DNA from: Streptomyces sp. JH14
Lineage (GTDB): Bacteria; Actinomycetota; Actinomycetes; Streptomycetales; Streptomycetaceae
Assembly (NCBI RefSeq): GCF_029428675.1
Contig: NZ_JAJNEL010000001.1
Coordinates: forward strand, 4,526,001 to 4,590,000
Length of the DNA stretch: 64,000 nt
Direction: 5' to 3'
Positions 17,029 through 28,962 of this stretch are shown here, piece by piece (positions within the stretch are counted from its first letter, which is position 1; each line of letters starts with the position of its first letter). The notes below the pieces were generated by a model that did not search any database, was not told the DNA's origin, and was given only the letters and a program-made list of their open reading frames with translations. The position numbers and the translations under genes were made by a program.

Positions 17029-17556
17029 TCAGCCGTCCGTCGGCTGCTGATGCGTCTGACGTGCGGCCAGCGCCTCGTTGAACCGCGTCAGCAGGTCACA
17101 GAACGTGTCCCGCTCCTCGGCCGTCCACTCCTGCGTCACCTGCGACATCAGCTCACGCCGCGAGGCCCGCACCTCGTTGAGCCGGGCATGCCCGCGCGGC
17201 GAGAGCTGGAGCACGACCGCCCGGCCGTCCTCCGGGTGCGACGTGCGCTTGACCAGACCGGTGTCGACGAGCGGTGCGACCTGACGGGTCACGGTCGAGG
17301 AGTCGATCCCCATGCCCGCGGCCAGCGCCTTGACGCCCATCGGGCCTTCCCGGTCCAGCCTGTTGAGCAGTAGATACGCGGCCCGGTCCATGGAATTGCG
17401 GACCTGGCCGACACCACCGAGGCGGGTCTGCTCGGCACGCCGGGCGAACACCGCCACCTGGTGCTGCAGCACATCGAGGAGGTGGTCGGGGCCCGAGGTT
17501 TCGGGGGCGGCGCCCCCGGAAGGAGACGCAGCAGTCGTCATGTCCTGAGGGGGCAT
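17029..17556 (-). CDS. MarR family transcriptional regulator
   Basis: A 175-residue winged-helix repressor. The DNA-binding core reads YLLLNRLDREGPMGVKALAAGMGIDSSTVTRQVAPLVDTGLVKRTSHPEDGRAVVLQLSPRG in shorthand, with the wing at HPEDGRA. Helices at both ends supply dimerisation. A low-complexity N-terminal tail (ASPSGGAAPETSGPD) precedes it. Possible starts are ATG 17554-17556 and ATG 17539-17541; the longer is used. It is divergent from ilvA, about 156 bp apart, and its target is unknown. Confidence 0.88.
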   Translation of the reverse strand: MPPQDMTTAASPSGGAAPETSGPDHLLDVLQHQVAVFARRAEQTRLGGVGQVRNSMDRAAYLLLNRLDREGPMGVKALAAGMGIDSSTVTRQVAPLVDTGLVKRTSHPEDGRAVVLQLSPRGHARLNEVRASRRELMSQVTQEWTAEERDTFCDLLTRFNEALAARQTHQQPTDG

Positions 17557-17712
17557 GGCCAGGGGCTCTCTTCGTGCAGTGTCGGATGGGTGGGGGACAG
17601 AGTACGCGGCCCCGGGGCAACGCGTACCAGTGCCGCACAAACCTGTGGACAACGGTGCGGGACGACGACGGGGCGCCGACCCGCACCGCGTCCAGCTGCG
17701 AGACTTGCAGTC

Positions 17713-18942
17713 ATGAACTTCCGTACGTCACACCTCTTTCCCCCGGTGATCCTCGACGACGTCCGGGGCGCGCAGAAGATGCTCGACGGTGTGGCCCGGG
17801 TGACCGCGATGGAAGGCAGCCGCCATCTGTCCGAGCTGGTCGGCTCACCGGTCCACTTCAAGTGCGAGAACCTTCAGCGGACCGGCTCGTTCAAACTGCG
17901 CGGCGCGTACGTACGGATCGCCGGCCTGTCCCCGGTGGAACGCGCGGCCGGTGTCGTCGCGGCGAGCGCCGGAAACCATGCGCAGGGTGTGGCACTCGCA
18001 TCTGCACTGCTCGGCGTACGCGCAACGGTCTTCATGCCGGTCGGGGCACCGCTGCCGAAGGTCGCGGCGACCCGCGAGTACGGCGCGCAGGTCCGGCTGC
18101 ACGGCCATGTCGTCGACGAGACGCTCGCCGCCGCGCAGGAGTACGCCCAGAAGACCGGTGCGGTGTTCATCCACCCCTTCGACCACCCGGACATCATCGC
18201 GGGGCAGGGCACCGTGGGCCTGGAGATCCTCGAGCAGTGTCCCGAGGTCCGCACGATCGTCGTCGGGATCGGAGGCGGCGGCCTTGCCGCGGGCATCGCC
18301 GTGGCGGTCAAGGCGATCCGGCCCGACGTACGGATCGTCGGCGTCCAGGCGGCGGGCGCCGCCTGCTACCCGCCCTCCCTGGCGGCCGGCCGGCCCGTCG
18401 CGATCGACGGGCTGCAGACCATGGCGGACGGCATCAAGGTGGGGCGCCCCGGCGACGTACCGTTCGGACTCGTCCAGGAGCTGGTCGACGAGGTCCGTAC
18501 GGTCACCGAGGCCGAACTGTCCAGCGCCCTGCTGCTCTGCCTGGAGCGGGCGAAGCTCGTGGTGGAACCGGCCGGGGCGAGCCCGGTGGCGGCGCTGCTC
18601 AGCGACCCCGGGGCGTTCCGGGGGCCGGTGGTCGCCCTGCTGTCGGGCGGCAATGTGGACCCGCTGCTGATGCAGCGCATCCTGACCCACGGCATGGCGT
18701 CGGCGGGCCGCTACCTGAGCCTGCGGGTACGGCTCACGGACCGCCCGGGGGCACTGGCCACGCTGCTTGCCGCACTGTCGGTCGCCGACGCCAACGTCCT
18801 GGACATCGGTCATGTGCGGACCGATCCGCGGCTCGGGCTCACAGAGGTCGAGGTCGAGCTGCATCTGGAGACCAAGGGGCCGGTCCACTGCGACGAGGTC
18901 ACCGTGGCGCTGCGGCAGGCGGGGTACGAGGTGACGGTCTGA
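17713..18942 (+). CDS. ilvA: Threonine ammonia-lyase (threonine dehydratase)
   Basis: A 409-residue PLP enzyme that converts threonine to 2-oxobutanoate and ammonia. The PLP lysine lies in GSFKLRGAY, the asparagine loop in SAGNHAQGVA and the phosphate-binding glycine loop in GIGGGGLAAG. A single ACT domain (about 330-409: LSLRVRLTDRPGALATLLAALS) closes the protein, the layout of the short form. The enzyme could serve isoleucine synthesis or catabolic threonine breakdown; the single ACT domain fits the catabolic-type class. Start ATG 17713; the frame is open upstream into MarR-antisense sequence that is not coding. Confidence 0.93.
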   Translation: MNFRTSHLFPPVILDDVRGAQKMLDGVARVTAMEGSRHLSELVGSPVHFKCENLQRTGSFKLRGAYVRIAGLSPVERAAGVVAASAGNHAQGVALASALLGVRATVFMPVGAPLPKVAATREYGAQVRLHGHVVDETLAAAQEYAQKTGAVFIHPFDHPDIIAGQGTVGLEILEQCPEVRTIVVGIGGGGLAAGIAVAVKAIRPDVRIVGVQAAGAACYPPSLAAGRPVAIDGLQTMADGIKVGRPGDVPFGLVQELVDEVRTVTEAELSSALLLCLERAKLVVEPAGASPVAALLSDPGAFRGPVVALLSGGNVDPLLMQRILTHGMASAGRYLSLRVRLTDRPGALATLLAALSVADANVLDIGHVRTDPRLGLTEVEVELHLETKGPVHCDEVTVALRQAGYEVTV

Positions 18943-19039
18943 CACACGGGCCCCCGGTGTGTGCGTTCTCCGGGCGGCGCGAGGCGCAGAATCCTAGGAT
19001 CTGTGAGGGAAGTCACCCGAACGCTCTGGGGGAACCCTT

Positions 19040-20065
19040 ATGCCAGGCGCCATCCATGCCGAAGGCCTGGTCAAGACCTTCGGCGATGTACGAGCACTCG
19101 GCGGTGTCGATCTCGATGTGCCGGAAGGCACGGTCCTGGGCCTCCTCGGCCCCAACGGCGCCGGCAAGACGACCGCCGTACGTGTCCTGACGACGCTGCT
19201 CCGGCCCGACAGCGGCAGGGCGGCCGTGGCGGGCATCGACGTACTGAAACGACCCGACGACGTCCGCCGTTCGATCGGGCTCTCCGGCCAGTTCGCCGCG
19301 GTCGACGAGTATCTGACCGGCCGCGAGAACCTGCAGATGGTCGGCCAGCTCTACCAGATGAGCCGGCGCGACGCGAAGACCCGCGCGGGGCAGCTGCTGG
19401 AACGGTTCAACCTCGCCGACGCGGCCGACCGGCCGACGAAGACGTACTCCGGAGGGATGCGCCGCCGCCTCGACCTGGCGGCGGCGCTCGTCGTCTCCCC
19501 GCCGGTGATGTTCATGGACGAGCCGACGACCGGCCTCGACCCGCGCAACCGGCAGCAGCTGTGGGAGGTCATCGAGGAACTCGTCGCGGGCGGCACGACA
19601 CTCCTGCTGACCACCCAGTACCTGGAGGAGGCCGACCGCCTGGCGCACGACATCTGCGTCATCGACCACGGCCTCGTCATCGCCCGCGGCACCTCCGATC
19701 AGCTCAAGGCCCAGACCGGCGGCGAGCGCGTCGAGGTCGTCGTCCACCAGGCCGATCAGATCGATCCGGCCCGGGAGGTCCTCGCCCACCTGGGCAAGGG
19801 CGAGGTCACCCTCACCCAGCACACCCGCAAACTGACCGTCCCGGTCTCCGGCGGCGCCAAACTGCTCGCCGAGATCATCCGGGACCTCGACACCCGAGGG
19901 GTCGAGATCGACGACATCGGTCTGCGCCGCCCCACCCTCGACGACGTGTTCCTCTCGCTCACCGGCCATGTGGCCCAGCTGACGGAGACCGACGACAACG
20001 GGACCGTCCCCCGCGGACGCGGGGCGCAGACCGGCCGGAAGGCCGGACAGGAGGCCGCGAAGTGA
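19040..20065 (+). CDS. DrrA-type ABC transporter ATP-binding protein
   Basis: A 341-residue ATPase of the daunorubicin-resistance exporter class. It has Walker A GPNGAGKTT, signature YSGGMRRRLDLAAAL, Walker B VMFMDEPTTGLD and H-loop TTQYLEEAD. The C-terminal DrrA extension (about 240-320) ends ...RRPTLDDVFLSLTGH, a family hallmark that contacts the permease. Its stop overlaps the GTG start of the permease by 4 bases (GTGA). The pair should export a hydrophobic compound or lipid; no biosynthetic cluster is near, so the substrate is unknown. Confidence 0.9.
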   Translation: MPGAIHAEGLVKTFGDVRALGGVDLDVPEGTVLGLLGPNGAGKTTAVRVLTTLLRPDSGRAAVAGIDVLKRPDDVRRSIGLSGQFAAVDEYLTGRENLQMVGQLYQMSRRDAKTRAGQLLERFNLADAADRPTKTYSGGMRRRLDLAAALVVSPPVMFMDEPTTGLDPRNRQQLWEVIEELVAGGTTLLLTTQYLEEADRLAHDICVIDHGLVIARGTSDQLKAQTGGERVEVVVHQADQIDPAREVLAHLGKGEVTLTQHTRKLTVPVSGGAKLLAEIIRDLDTRGVEIDDIGLRRPTLDDVFLSLTGHVAQLTETDDNGTVPRGRGAQTGRKAGQEAAK

Positions 20066-20913
20066 CTGCCACGACGGAAACGCTGCGCATCGCGGCCCCC
20101 CGCCCGGGCGGCTCCCTGGGCCGCTCGGTCCGCGACTCCCTCGTGGTCGCGCGGCGCAACCTGATCCGGATGACCCGGATCCCCGAGATGGTCATCTTCG
20201 GGCTGATCCAGCCGATCATGTTCGTGGTGCTGTTCAGCTACGTCTTCGGCGGTTCGATGATGATCGGCGGTTCCACCAGCCCCGCCGACTACCGCAACTT
20301 CCTGATGGCGGGCATCTTCGCCCAGACCGTGACCTTCGCCACCGCCGGCGCCGGCGCCGGTATCGCGGACGACATGCACAAGGGCCTCATCGACCGGTTC
20401 CGCTCGCTGCCCATGGCGCGCGGTGCGGTGCTCACCGGCCGTACGCTCGCCGACCTCGTCCAGACGACGCTCACCCTGGTCGTCCTCGCGGTCGTCGCCC
20501 TGCTGGTCGGCTGGCGTACCGAGGAGAACGCCGGCAAGGTGCTCGGCGGCTTCGCGCTGCTGCTCCTGTTGGGCTACGCCTTCTCCTGGATCGGGGCACT
20601 GATCGGTCTCTCGGTCCGCACCCCGGAAGCGGCCACCTCGGGCGGCCTCATCTGGCTCTTTCCGGTCACGTTCATCTCGAACGCCTTCGTGCCCACCGAG
20701 AACATGGCGGGCTGGCTCCAGCCGATCGCCGAATGGAACCCGTTCAGCGCGACCGTGCAGGCCTGCCGCGAACTCTTCGGGAACCCGGGCGTCTCCCCGT
20801 CGGACGCCTGGCCGATGGTGCATCCCGTCTGGGCCTCGCTGATCTGGTCCGTGCTGATCATCGCGGTCTTCCGGACGCTGGCGGTCCGCAAGTACCGCTC
20901 GGCGGCCGCCTGA
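20062..20913 (+). CDS. DrrB-type ABC-2 permease
   Basis: A 283-residue integral membrane protein with six predicted helices and the ABC-2 signature region around AGAGIADDMHKGLIDRFRSLPMARGAVLTGR. A later segment, LIWLFPVTFISNAFVPTENMAGWLQPIAEWNPFSATVQACRELF, is typical of DrrB permeases. The GTG start at 20062 overlaps the ATPase stop, so the two are translationally coupled. A 19-bp perfect hairpin follows 8 bp after the stop codon. Confidence 0.9.
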   Translation: MTATTETLRIAAPRPGGSLGRSVRDSLVVARRNLIRMTRIPEMVIFGLIQPIMFVVLFSYVFGGSMMIGGSTSPADYRNFLMAGIFAQTVTFATAGAGAGIADDMHKGLIDRFRSLPMARGAVLTGRTLADLVQTTLTLVVLAVVALLVGWRTEENAGKVLGGFALLLLLGYAFSWIGALIGLSVRTPEAATSGGLIWLFPVTFISNAFVPTENMAGWLQPIAEWNPFSATVQACRELFGNPGVSPSDAWPMVHPVWASLIWSVLIIAVFRTLAVRKYRSAAA

Positions 20914-20920
20914 GGGAGGG

Positions 20921-20963
20921 CAGCAAGGAGCCCCGGCCGTCCCGCGGCCGGGGCTCCTTGCTG
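20921..20963. terminator. Bidirectional terminator between the DrrAB-type operon and greA
   Basis: A perfect 19-bp stem (20921-20939 with 20945-20963; CAGCAAGGAGCCCCGGCCG and its complement) with a 5-base loop. It lies between convergent genes and can serve both. Confidence 0.85.
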
Positions 20964-20979
20964 CTGCGGGTGCGGTGGG

Positions 20980-21477
20980 TCAGCCCGTGTACGGCTTCGC
21001 CTCGAGGATCTTCACCGAGGCAGTCTTGCCGTTCGGCAGCTCGTACTCCGCGTCCTCACCCATCTTCTTGCCGTTCACGCCGGAACCGAGCGGAGACTGC
21101 GGGGAGTACGTCTCGATGTCCGCGCTCGCGTACTCGCGGGAGGCGAGCAGGAACGTCATGGTGTCGTCGGGATCGCCGTCGAACGCGATGGTGACGACCA
21201 TGCCGGGCTCGACCACGCCGTCGTCGGCGGGGGCCTCGCCGACCTTCGCATGCTCCAGGAGCTGGGTGAGCTGGCGCACCCGCAACTCCATCTTGCCCTG
21301 CTCCTCCTTGGCCGCGTGGTACCCGCCGTTCTCCCGGAGGTCACCCTCCTCACGGGCCGCCGCGATCTTTACGGCGATCTCCGTGCGCGCGGGACCAGAC
21401 AGGTACGCCAGCTCGGCCTTGAGCTGGTTGTACGCCTCCTGCGTGAGCCAGGTGACGTTTTCGCTGGTCTGGGTCAC
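20980..21477 (-). CDS. greA: Transcription elongation factor GreA
   Basis: A 165-residue factor that rescues backtracked RNA polymerase by stimulating transcript cleavage. The N-terminal coiled coil (ELAYLSGPARTEIAVKIAAAREEGDLRENGGYHAAKEEQ in shorthand) carries the acidic tip residues of EEGDLRENGGY. The C-terminal FKBP-like domain has SPLGSGVNGKKMGEDAEYELPNGK. Start is GTG 21475-21477 with GGAG 8 bases ahead; longer in-frame readings run into upstream direct repeats. Size and motifs are normal for actinobacteria. Confidence 0.94.
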   Translation of the reverse strand: MTQTSENVTWLTQEAYNQLKAELAYLSGPARTEIAVKIAAAREEGDLRENGGYHAAKEEQGKMELRVRQLTQLLEHAKVGEAPADDGVVEPGMVVTIAFDGDPDDTMTFLLASREYASADIETYSPQSPLGSGVNGKKMGEDAEYELPNGKTASVKILEAKPYTG

Positions 21478-21489
21478 AGGTGCTCCTAG

Positions 21490-21531
21490 TCGGTACTGGA
21501 AATTCAAGCGTCGGTACTGGGAATACAAAGC
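21490..21531 (-). repeat. Tandem 21-bp direct repeat upstream of greA
   Basis: Two adjacent 21-bp units, 21490-21510 and 21511-21531, both begin TCGGTACTGG and match at about 18 of 21 positions. They lie 12-54 bp before the greA start codon, in the 5' untranslated or promoter region, and just before the ribosome site. Possible roles are a protein-binding site or an mRNA leader element. Confidence 0.7.
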
Positions 21532-21680
21532 ATCGCCCTACCCAGAAGCATGTGCCTCCACGGGTGGGCGAAACCACGAGCCTAACAATTCCCCGGTAAA
21601 AGGGGGAGAAGGAAAACCGCTATGACCGCGTCAATGCAGGTCAGGGCCGATAAGTGCAGGTCGGCGGCGGTGCGGGGCGG

Positions 21681-22094
21681 TCAACGCGACCCGCCGTCGG
21701 CGGTACAGCCCAGCAGCTCGACGCTGGTCGCCCGGGACGTCGTACGCAGCGAGACGATCCGGTCGATCCGGTCGCTGCGGTCGTCGAAGCGGATGTCCTT
21801 GCGGGCCACGTCGTCACCGTCCACGCGCTGCGAGCGGATCGTGCAGTAACCCTTGGCATCCCGGTCCTTGCGGACCTCCAGATGGATGTCGACCCGGTCG
21901 TCCGAGACGATCTTGAACTTGATCACCTCGGCGCTGATGGCCTGGCCCGCCACGTAGGCGTAACCGATCCAGCCGACCACGCCGAGCAGGACGACGCCCA
22001 GCGCCGAGCCGATGATCCGGAGCCTGCGGTCCCCGCGCTCGTCCGCGGAGCGCCCGTAGCGGCCCTCCGGAAGTGCTTCACGCACCGCAGTCAT
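21681..22094 (-). CDS. DUF4307 membrane protein
   Basis: A 137-residue actinobacterial protein. A basic N-terminus (EGRYGRSADERGDRRLRIIG) is followed by one transmembrane helix (SALGVVLLGVVGWIGYAYVAG) and an extracytoplasmic beta-rich domain with two cysteines (GYCTIRSQRV, ELLGCTADG) that may form a disulphide. ATG 22092-22094 has GGAAGGA 6 bases ahead. The gene is divergent from mca, a conserved neighbour in actinobacteria, but its role is unknown. Confidence 0.88.
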   Translation of the reverse strand: MTAVREALPEGRYGRSADERGDRRLRIIGSALGVVLLGVVGWIGYAYVAGQAISAEVIKFKIVSDDRVDIHLEVRKDRDAKGYCTIRSQRVDGDDVARKDIRFDDRSDRIDRIVSLRTTSRATSVELLGCTADGGSR

Positions 22095-22247
22095 GATCGT
22101 TCCTTCCGCACCGGGGACCGAGGAATTTTCCACCCCCAGGTTCGGTCACTATAGAAGTCTGCCACCCGGTGCCCGTCCGCCACCCCGCACGGACGTCCTC
22201 ACGGGGAGGGCACCACTCAACGGCGACCAATCACTGAGGATCGAGTC

Positions 22248-23129
22248 TTGACTGAGCAGCTTCGACTGATGGCCGTGCACGCCCACCCCGACGACGAGTC
22301 GAGCAAGGGCGCGGCCACCATGGCCAAGTATGTGTCCGAGGGGGTGGACGTGCTGGTCGTGACCTGCACGGGCGGAGAGCGCGGCTCCATCCTCAACCCG
22401 AAACTCCAGGGCGACGCGTACATCGAGGAGCACATCCACGAGGTACGCAAGAAGGAGATGGACGAGGCCCGGGAGATCCTGGGCGTCAAGCAGGAGTGGC
22501 TCGGCTTCGTCGACTCCGGGCTTCCCGAGGGCGACCCGCTGCCGCCGCTGCCCGAGGGCTGCTTCGCACTGGAGGACGACGAGAAGGCGGCGGCGCGTCT
22601 CGTCCGCAGCATCCGCGCGTTCCGTCCGCACGTCATCACCACGTACGACGAGAACGGCGGATACCCGCACCCCGACCACATCATGACCCACAAGATCTCG
22701 ATGATCGCGTTCGACGGCGCCGCGGACACCGAGACGTTCCCCGAGGCGGAGTTCGGCCCGGCCTGGCAGCCGCAGAAGCTCTACTACAACCAGGGCTTCA
22801 ACCGCCCGCGCACGGTCGCGCTGCACGAGGCGCTGCTCGCCCGCGGCCTGGAGTCGCCGTACGGCGAGTGGCTGGAGCGCTGGAAGGAGTTCGAGCGCGT
22901 CGAGCGGACGCTGACCACGCACATCCCGTGCGCGGAGTTCTTCGAGATCCGGGACAAGGCACTCATCGCGCACGCCACCCAGATCGACCCCGACGGCGGC
23001 TGGTTCCGGGTTCCGATGGACGTCCAGCGGGAGGTCTGGCCGACCGAAGAGTACGAGCTGGCGAAGTCTCTCGTCGATACGTCCCTCCCCGAGAGCGACC
23101 TCTTCGCGGGCATCCGCGACAATGCCTGA
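22248..23129 (+). CDS. mca: Mycothiol S-conjugate amidase
   Basis: A 293-residue zinc amidase of the GlcNAc-PI de-N-acetylase fold. It cleaves mycothiol S-conjugates into a mercapturic acid and GlcN-Ins, detoxifying electrophiles and antibiotics. The zinc motif HAHPDDE lies at residues 10-16 and the second ligand in PHPDH near 142-146. A TTG start at 22248 gives the expected N-terminus (TEQLRLMAVHAHPDDE); ATG 22269 would cut off the first strand. Mca marks the organism as a mycothiol-producing actinomycete. Its stop overlaps the next gene. Confidence 0.93.
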   Translation: MTEQLRLMAVHAHPDDESSKGAATMAKYVSEGVDVLVVTCTGGERGSILNPKLQGDAYIEEHIHEVRKKEMDEAREILGVKQEWLGFVDSGLPEGDPLPPLPEGCFALEDDEKAAARLVRSIRAFRPHVITTYDENGGYPHPDHIMTHKISMIAFDGAADTETFPEAEFGPAWQPQKLYYNQGFNRPRTVALHEALLARGLESPYGEWLERWKEFERVERTLTTHIPCAEFFEIRDKALIAHATQIDPDGGWFRVPMDVQREVWPTEEYELAKSLVDTSLPESDLFAGIRDNA

Positions 23130-23370
23130 TATGTACGCGACCCAGGCACTGACCCACGTCGTTCCTCTCGCCGAGGAATTCGACAAGAACAAGGTGACAC
23201 CCGGCGTCCTCGGCTTCCTCGTCTTCGCGGCGCTCGCGGTGGGCGTGTGGCTGCTGATGAAGTCCATGAACCGCCACATGGGCAGGGTGAACTTCGAAGA
23301 GGCACCGGATCCCGACGGGGGGTCGGCCGGGGCCGACGTGTCCGGGGCGGGGGCCGGGGCCGCGAAGTAG
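23122..23370 (+). CDS. Small membrane protein coupled to mca
   Basis: An 82-residue protein with one transmembrane helix (VLGFLVFAALAVGVWLLMKSM) and a Gly/Ala-rich acidic tail. ATG 23122 overlaps the mca stop by 8 bases; a second ATG follows at 23131. The coupling suggests a function linked to mycothiol detoxification, possibly membrane tethering, but this is inference from position only. Confidence 0.75.
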   Translation: MPDMYATQALTHVVPLAEEFDKNKVTPGVLGFLVFAALAVGVWLLMKSMNRHMGRVNFEEAPDPDGGSAGADVSGAGAGAAK

Positions 23371-23437
23371 CGGCCTCCGGCGCAGCATGTTCGCGCCTCG
23401 CGGGACGGCCCCGAACGGCCCGGCCCGCGAGGTGGCG

Positions 23438-26400
23438 CTACGGCCTTGCTTCCACCGCCACGCCCATGATTTCCCGGGTGCGGCGCGTGGGGGTCAGGCC
23501 GAGCCGCCACGCCTGCCAGCCGTCCTCCAGGTCGATCCCGCGGTTCAGCACCACCGCGAACGCCTCCGCACAGTCCTCCAGCTTGCCGTCACGGGTCGGG
23601 TGACCGGCCGCGAGCAGATCGGCGAGCTCCTGCTGGGCCACCACCGTGCCCACCTCCGTACCGCCCGCCGACGCATACGGCAGCAGCGTGCAGCGCAGGA
23701 AACGGGCCCAGTCGGCGCCCCGGGAGTCGCCGTACGAACCGAACAGCCCCACCGCCTCGTCGCACAGCGCCAGCGCCTGCGGCGCACGGTTGTTGCCCGC
23801 GTCGATCAGAGCCAGCTCCAGACATGTCCACGCCTCGCCGTGGGGGACGCCGATACGCCGGAAGTCGGCCCGCGCATCGACCAGAAGCTGCCGGGCGAAA
23901 CCGGAATTGCGCAGGTTGCCGGTCTGCGCGGCCCGCTGGTCACGCGTGACCCGGCCCGAGTGGTGCCGGGCGCACGCCAGCCCGTACACGTCCCGCATCC
24001 GCGAGAACATCGTGCGCGCCCGCTCCAGCTCCCGCACCGCCCGATCGATGTCGCCGGTCTCCTCCAGCGCCTGACCCAGGTAGTACAGCGTCCACGCCTC
24101 GCCGCGTGCGTCCTCGTTGTCGCGGTGCCGTGACAACGCCCCGCGCAACCCGTCGACCGCCGCATCCGCATCGCCGTCGAGCAGTCGCGCACGGGCCAGC
24201 TGGGTCATCGCCCACGCCTCGCCACGCTCGTCACGCGTACGGCCGTACAGATCCAGGGCCGTACGCAGCGCCTCCTCGGCCCGGTCCACCTCGCCCATCC
24301 GCAGCAGCACCTGACCCAGCTGGAACTGCGCCCACGCCTCGCCGTGCAGCGACTCTCCCTCCCGGTGCAGGGCCAGCGCCGTGTCCAGGAGGGCCAGCGC
24401 CTCGGCGAGATGCGCGCGGTCGCGCTCGACGGCGGCCAGCGCATGCAGTGACCACGCCCGGTCCTCGGCCTGCTCGTCCGAGGCCTGCAGCTCGATCGCC
24501 TCGCCCAGCCGCGCCGACGCCTCGGTCAGATTGCCCTGGTGATGCAGCGTGATGCCCAGCGAGCAGAGCGCCAGCGCCGTACCCGCCTCGTTCTGCGCCT
24601 CGCGGTACAGCCCGACGACCGAGGACAGCGTGGTGCGGGCCTTGTCCAGCTCACCGAGCTGCCGGGCCGCGATGCCGGTACGCCACTGGACCGACCGCTC
24701 CAGCAGCCCCTTGTCGACGGCCTGTGTCAACTCGCTTATCTCGCCCAGCCGGTAGAGGTCGCCGCGCAGCAGGCAGTAGTCGCACAGCGCACCCAGCAGA
24801 TCCAGGACCGCGCCCTGGTCGACACCCTCCGCATGCCGCAGCGCGGACGTGATGAAACTCGACTCGTCGTCCAGCCAGTGCAGCGCCGCGTCCAGCGAAG
24901 CGAACCCGTGCGAGCCGAACTGCCCGGCCCGGGTGGACATCTTGCCGTCCACCATCCGGATCACCGCCCCCGCCAGCTCCGCATAGTTGTGGATCAGCCG
25001 CTCCTGCGCGGCCGTGCGGTCCGCCGCTCCCTCCTCGTCCAGCAACCGGGCCAGAGCGAAGCCCCGCACAAGATCGTGCAGCCGGTAGCGCGAGCCCCGC
25101 ACATGGTCCAGGAGCCCCGCCCGGCACAGCGCCGTCAGCAGCCCCTGCGCCTCCTGCTCGTCCGCGGACAGCAACGCCGCGGCCGCCGCCGCACCCAGGC
25201 TGGCGCGCCCGGCCAGCGCGAGCCGGCGCAGCAGCCGCCGCGCCTGCTCGGACTGGTCGGTGTAGCGCAGCCACAGAGCCCGCTCGACCGGGGCGACCGG
25301 ACCGTACGCGCCGAGATCGGTGGCCAGCTCGCTGCGGGTACGCACCCCGAGCGAGGAGCCCGCCGTCCGCAATGCCAACGGCAGACCACCGCACAGCTCG
25401 GTGACGACGTCGGTCGACTGCGCGTCGTACGGCCCCTGCTCCGGCTCCGCAGCCGCCTCGCGCAGCAGCTCCTCGGCGCCCGCCGCGTCCAGCGGCCCCA
25501 CCGGCAGCTGATGCACCCAGGCCGCAAGGCCGGCAGGCAGCTCCAGGGGCGCACGCGCCGTGACGAGGACCAGGCTGTCGGAGCGCTCCGGGATCAGCAT
25601 GCGGACCTGCTCCGGGTCGCCCGCGTCGTCGAGGACGACCGTCACCGGCGTACCCGTCAGATGCTGGTGGTACAGCTCGCCCAGCCGCCGCACCTGCTGC
25701 TCGGCGGAGGAACTTCCCCGAACCCCCGACTCCGCCCGGCCGGAGGAGGCACCGTCCCGGAACAGCAGCTGCTCGCGGGGTGCACCCAGCCGGTTCAGCA
25801 GATGCAGCAGCGCGTCACGCGTCGGCAGCGGGTTCTCGCCGGCGACGTCCGAGCGCAGATCCACCACGCACGCGCCCCGGAACTGGTCCTTCAACTCGTG
25901 CGCCGCCCGCACGGCGAGCGTGGTGCGGCCCGAGCCGGGCACCCCGTGCAGCACGACGACGGTCGGCTTCGTCTCCGTCGACGCCCGGGCCGCGTGCACC
26001 CACCGGGCGATCTGCGCCAGCTCGGTCCGGCGCCCGGCGAACGGCCCGTCGGCGGCGGGCAGATGGCCGAAGGACTGGCCGAGCAACGACCGGGTGCGGG
26101 CCGCCGCACTGCGGTCCCCGCCGCGCAGCTGCGGCACGACGGAGGCCGCCCTCTTCTTCGGCGTACGGGACGACGCGGTCAGCATCCGCTGCTGGTCCAG
26201 GAACGGGCGGATGCCCCGCACCTCCAGCGCCGCCAGCCACTGCAGCCGCAACTGCTCGGGACCACCGGGCTGCCCCAGGGCAGCCGCCTGCCGGTGGGCG
26301 GCGGGCCAGTGCGAGGCGGTCACCTTGGCGACCGTGGCCGCGGCGCCCGCGACGGCGACGGTGGCGCCCGCACCGATCGCAAGGCCGGCCGCCGTGCCGA

Positions 26401-26695
26401 GCGCGACATCCGCACCGAACGCGGCGACCGCCGCAACACCCGTGACCAGCAGCGGAGTTCCCATCGTCGCCCTGCTGAACCGCTGCGACAGCGGCTTCTG
26501 CCCGACCTCCGTCGCGTCGAGCGCCTGGACGTACGCGGCGTACTCCTCGCCCGCACCGGCGGCCAGCGAGTCGAGCGCGGCCCGCCCCCGCGCCATCAGC
26601 GTCCCGAGATCGGCCCGCCCGCCCGATCGGCGTACCTCCTCCTCCACGGCGCGTACCAACAGCCGTTCGGCTTCGGCCCGGTGGCTGTCCCGCAT
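23438..26695 (-). CDS. NB-ARC/STAND ATPase with C-terminal TPR array
   Basis: A 1085-residue signalling-type protein. The N-terminal ~50 residues are helical, then a hydrophobic hairpin (about 75-125, [23 protein letters not shown]) may touch the membrane. The NB-ARC module (about 200-560) has P-loop [10 protein letters not shown] and Walker B VTVVLDDA. The C-terminal half carries many TPRs, several with the recurring RGEAW-x-x-x-L-G pattern. The P-loop lysine is replaced by arginine. Start ATG 26693-26695 has GGAGGGGG 6 bases ahead. Related proteins act as stress or defence switches and as regulators like AfsR, but no DNA-binding domain is seen. Confidence 0.85.
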   Translation of the reverse strand: MRDSHRAEAERLLVRAVEEEVRRSGGRADLGTLMARGRAALDSLAAGAGEEYAAYVQALDATEVGQKPLSQRFSRATMGTPLLVTGVAAVAAFGADVALGTAAGLAIGAGATVAVAGAAATVAKVTASHWPAAHRQAAALGQPGGPEQLRLQWLAALEVRGIRPFLDQQRMLTASSRTPKKRAASVVPQLRGGDRSAAARTRSLLGQSFGHLPAADGPFAGRRTELAQIARWVHAARASTETKPTVVVLHGVPGSGRTTLAVRAAHELKDQFRGACVVDLRSDVAGENPLPTRDALLHLLNRLGAPREQLLFRDGASSGRAESGVRGSSSAEQQVRRLGELYHQHLTGTPVTVVLDDAGDPEQVRMLIPERSDSLVLVTARAPLELPAGLAAWVHQLPVGPLDAAGAEELLREAAAEPEQGPYDAQSTDVVTELCGGLPLALRTAGSSLGVRTRSELATDLGAYGPVAPVERALWLRYTDQSEQARRLLRRLALAGRASLGAAAAAALLSADEQEAQGLLTALCRAGLLDHVRGSRYRLHDLVRGFALARLLDEEGAADRTAAQERLIHNYAELAGAVIRMVDGKMSTRAGQFGSHGFASLDAALHWLDDESSFITSALRHAEGVDQGAVLDLLGALCDYCLLRGDLYRLGEISELTQAVDKGLLERSVQWRTGIAARQLGELDKARTTLSSVVGLYREAQNEAGTALALCSLGITLHHQGNLTEASARLGEAIELQASDEQAEDRAWSLHALAAVERDRAHLAEALALLDTALALHREGESLHGEAWAQFQLGQVLLRMGEVDRAEEALRTALDLYGRTRDERGEAWAMTQLARARLLDGDADAAVDGLRGALSRHRDNEDARGEAWTLYYLGQALEETGDIDRAVRELERARTMFSRMRDVYGLACARHHSGRVTRDQRAAQTGNLRNSGFARQLLVDARADFRRIGVPHGEAWTCLELALIDAGNNRAPQALALCDEAVGLFGSYGDSRGADWARFLRCTLLPYASAGGTEVGTVVAQQELADLLAAGHPTRDGKLEDCAEAFAVVLNRGIDLEDGWQAWRLGLTPTRRTREIMGVAVEARP

Positions 26696-26856
26696 GTCCG
26701 TCCCCCTCCGAGAGCATCGGTTCGGGACAAGTGTCCTGCGTGGGGCGGCCGAGCGCGAGAGAGCGCGGGTATCCACCGGGCCGGGCCCGGGTGAGAGTCA
26801 TGGCCCCGGCCCGTGGCGTGCGGCGGCGGCTTCGCCCGGTGCGCGAGGATGGGGGC

Positions 26857-28896
<2,040 letters not shown>

Positions 28897-28914
28897 TACG
28901 GGCGAGGCGGAACC

Positions 28915-28946
28915 CGGCGGCCACGGTCCGAGGGCCGGGGCCGCCG
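28915..28946. terminator. Stem-loop between convergent DUF255 and HlyIII-type genes
   Basis: CGGCGGCC (28915-28922) pairs with GGCCGCCG (28939-28946) across a 16-base loop. It lies between two convergent stops and may end both transcripts. Confidence 0.55.
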
Positions 28947-28962
28947 TTCGGGGCTGCCCCGG

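Noticed and set aside
24539-26794. 751-codon plus-strand frame opposite the STAND ATPase gene
   Set aside because: Antisense shadow created by high-GC codons; no start context and no recognisable domain.
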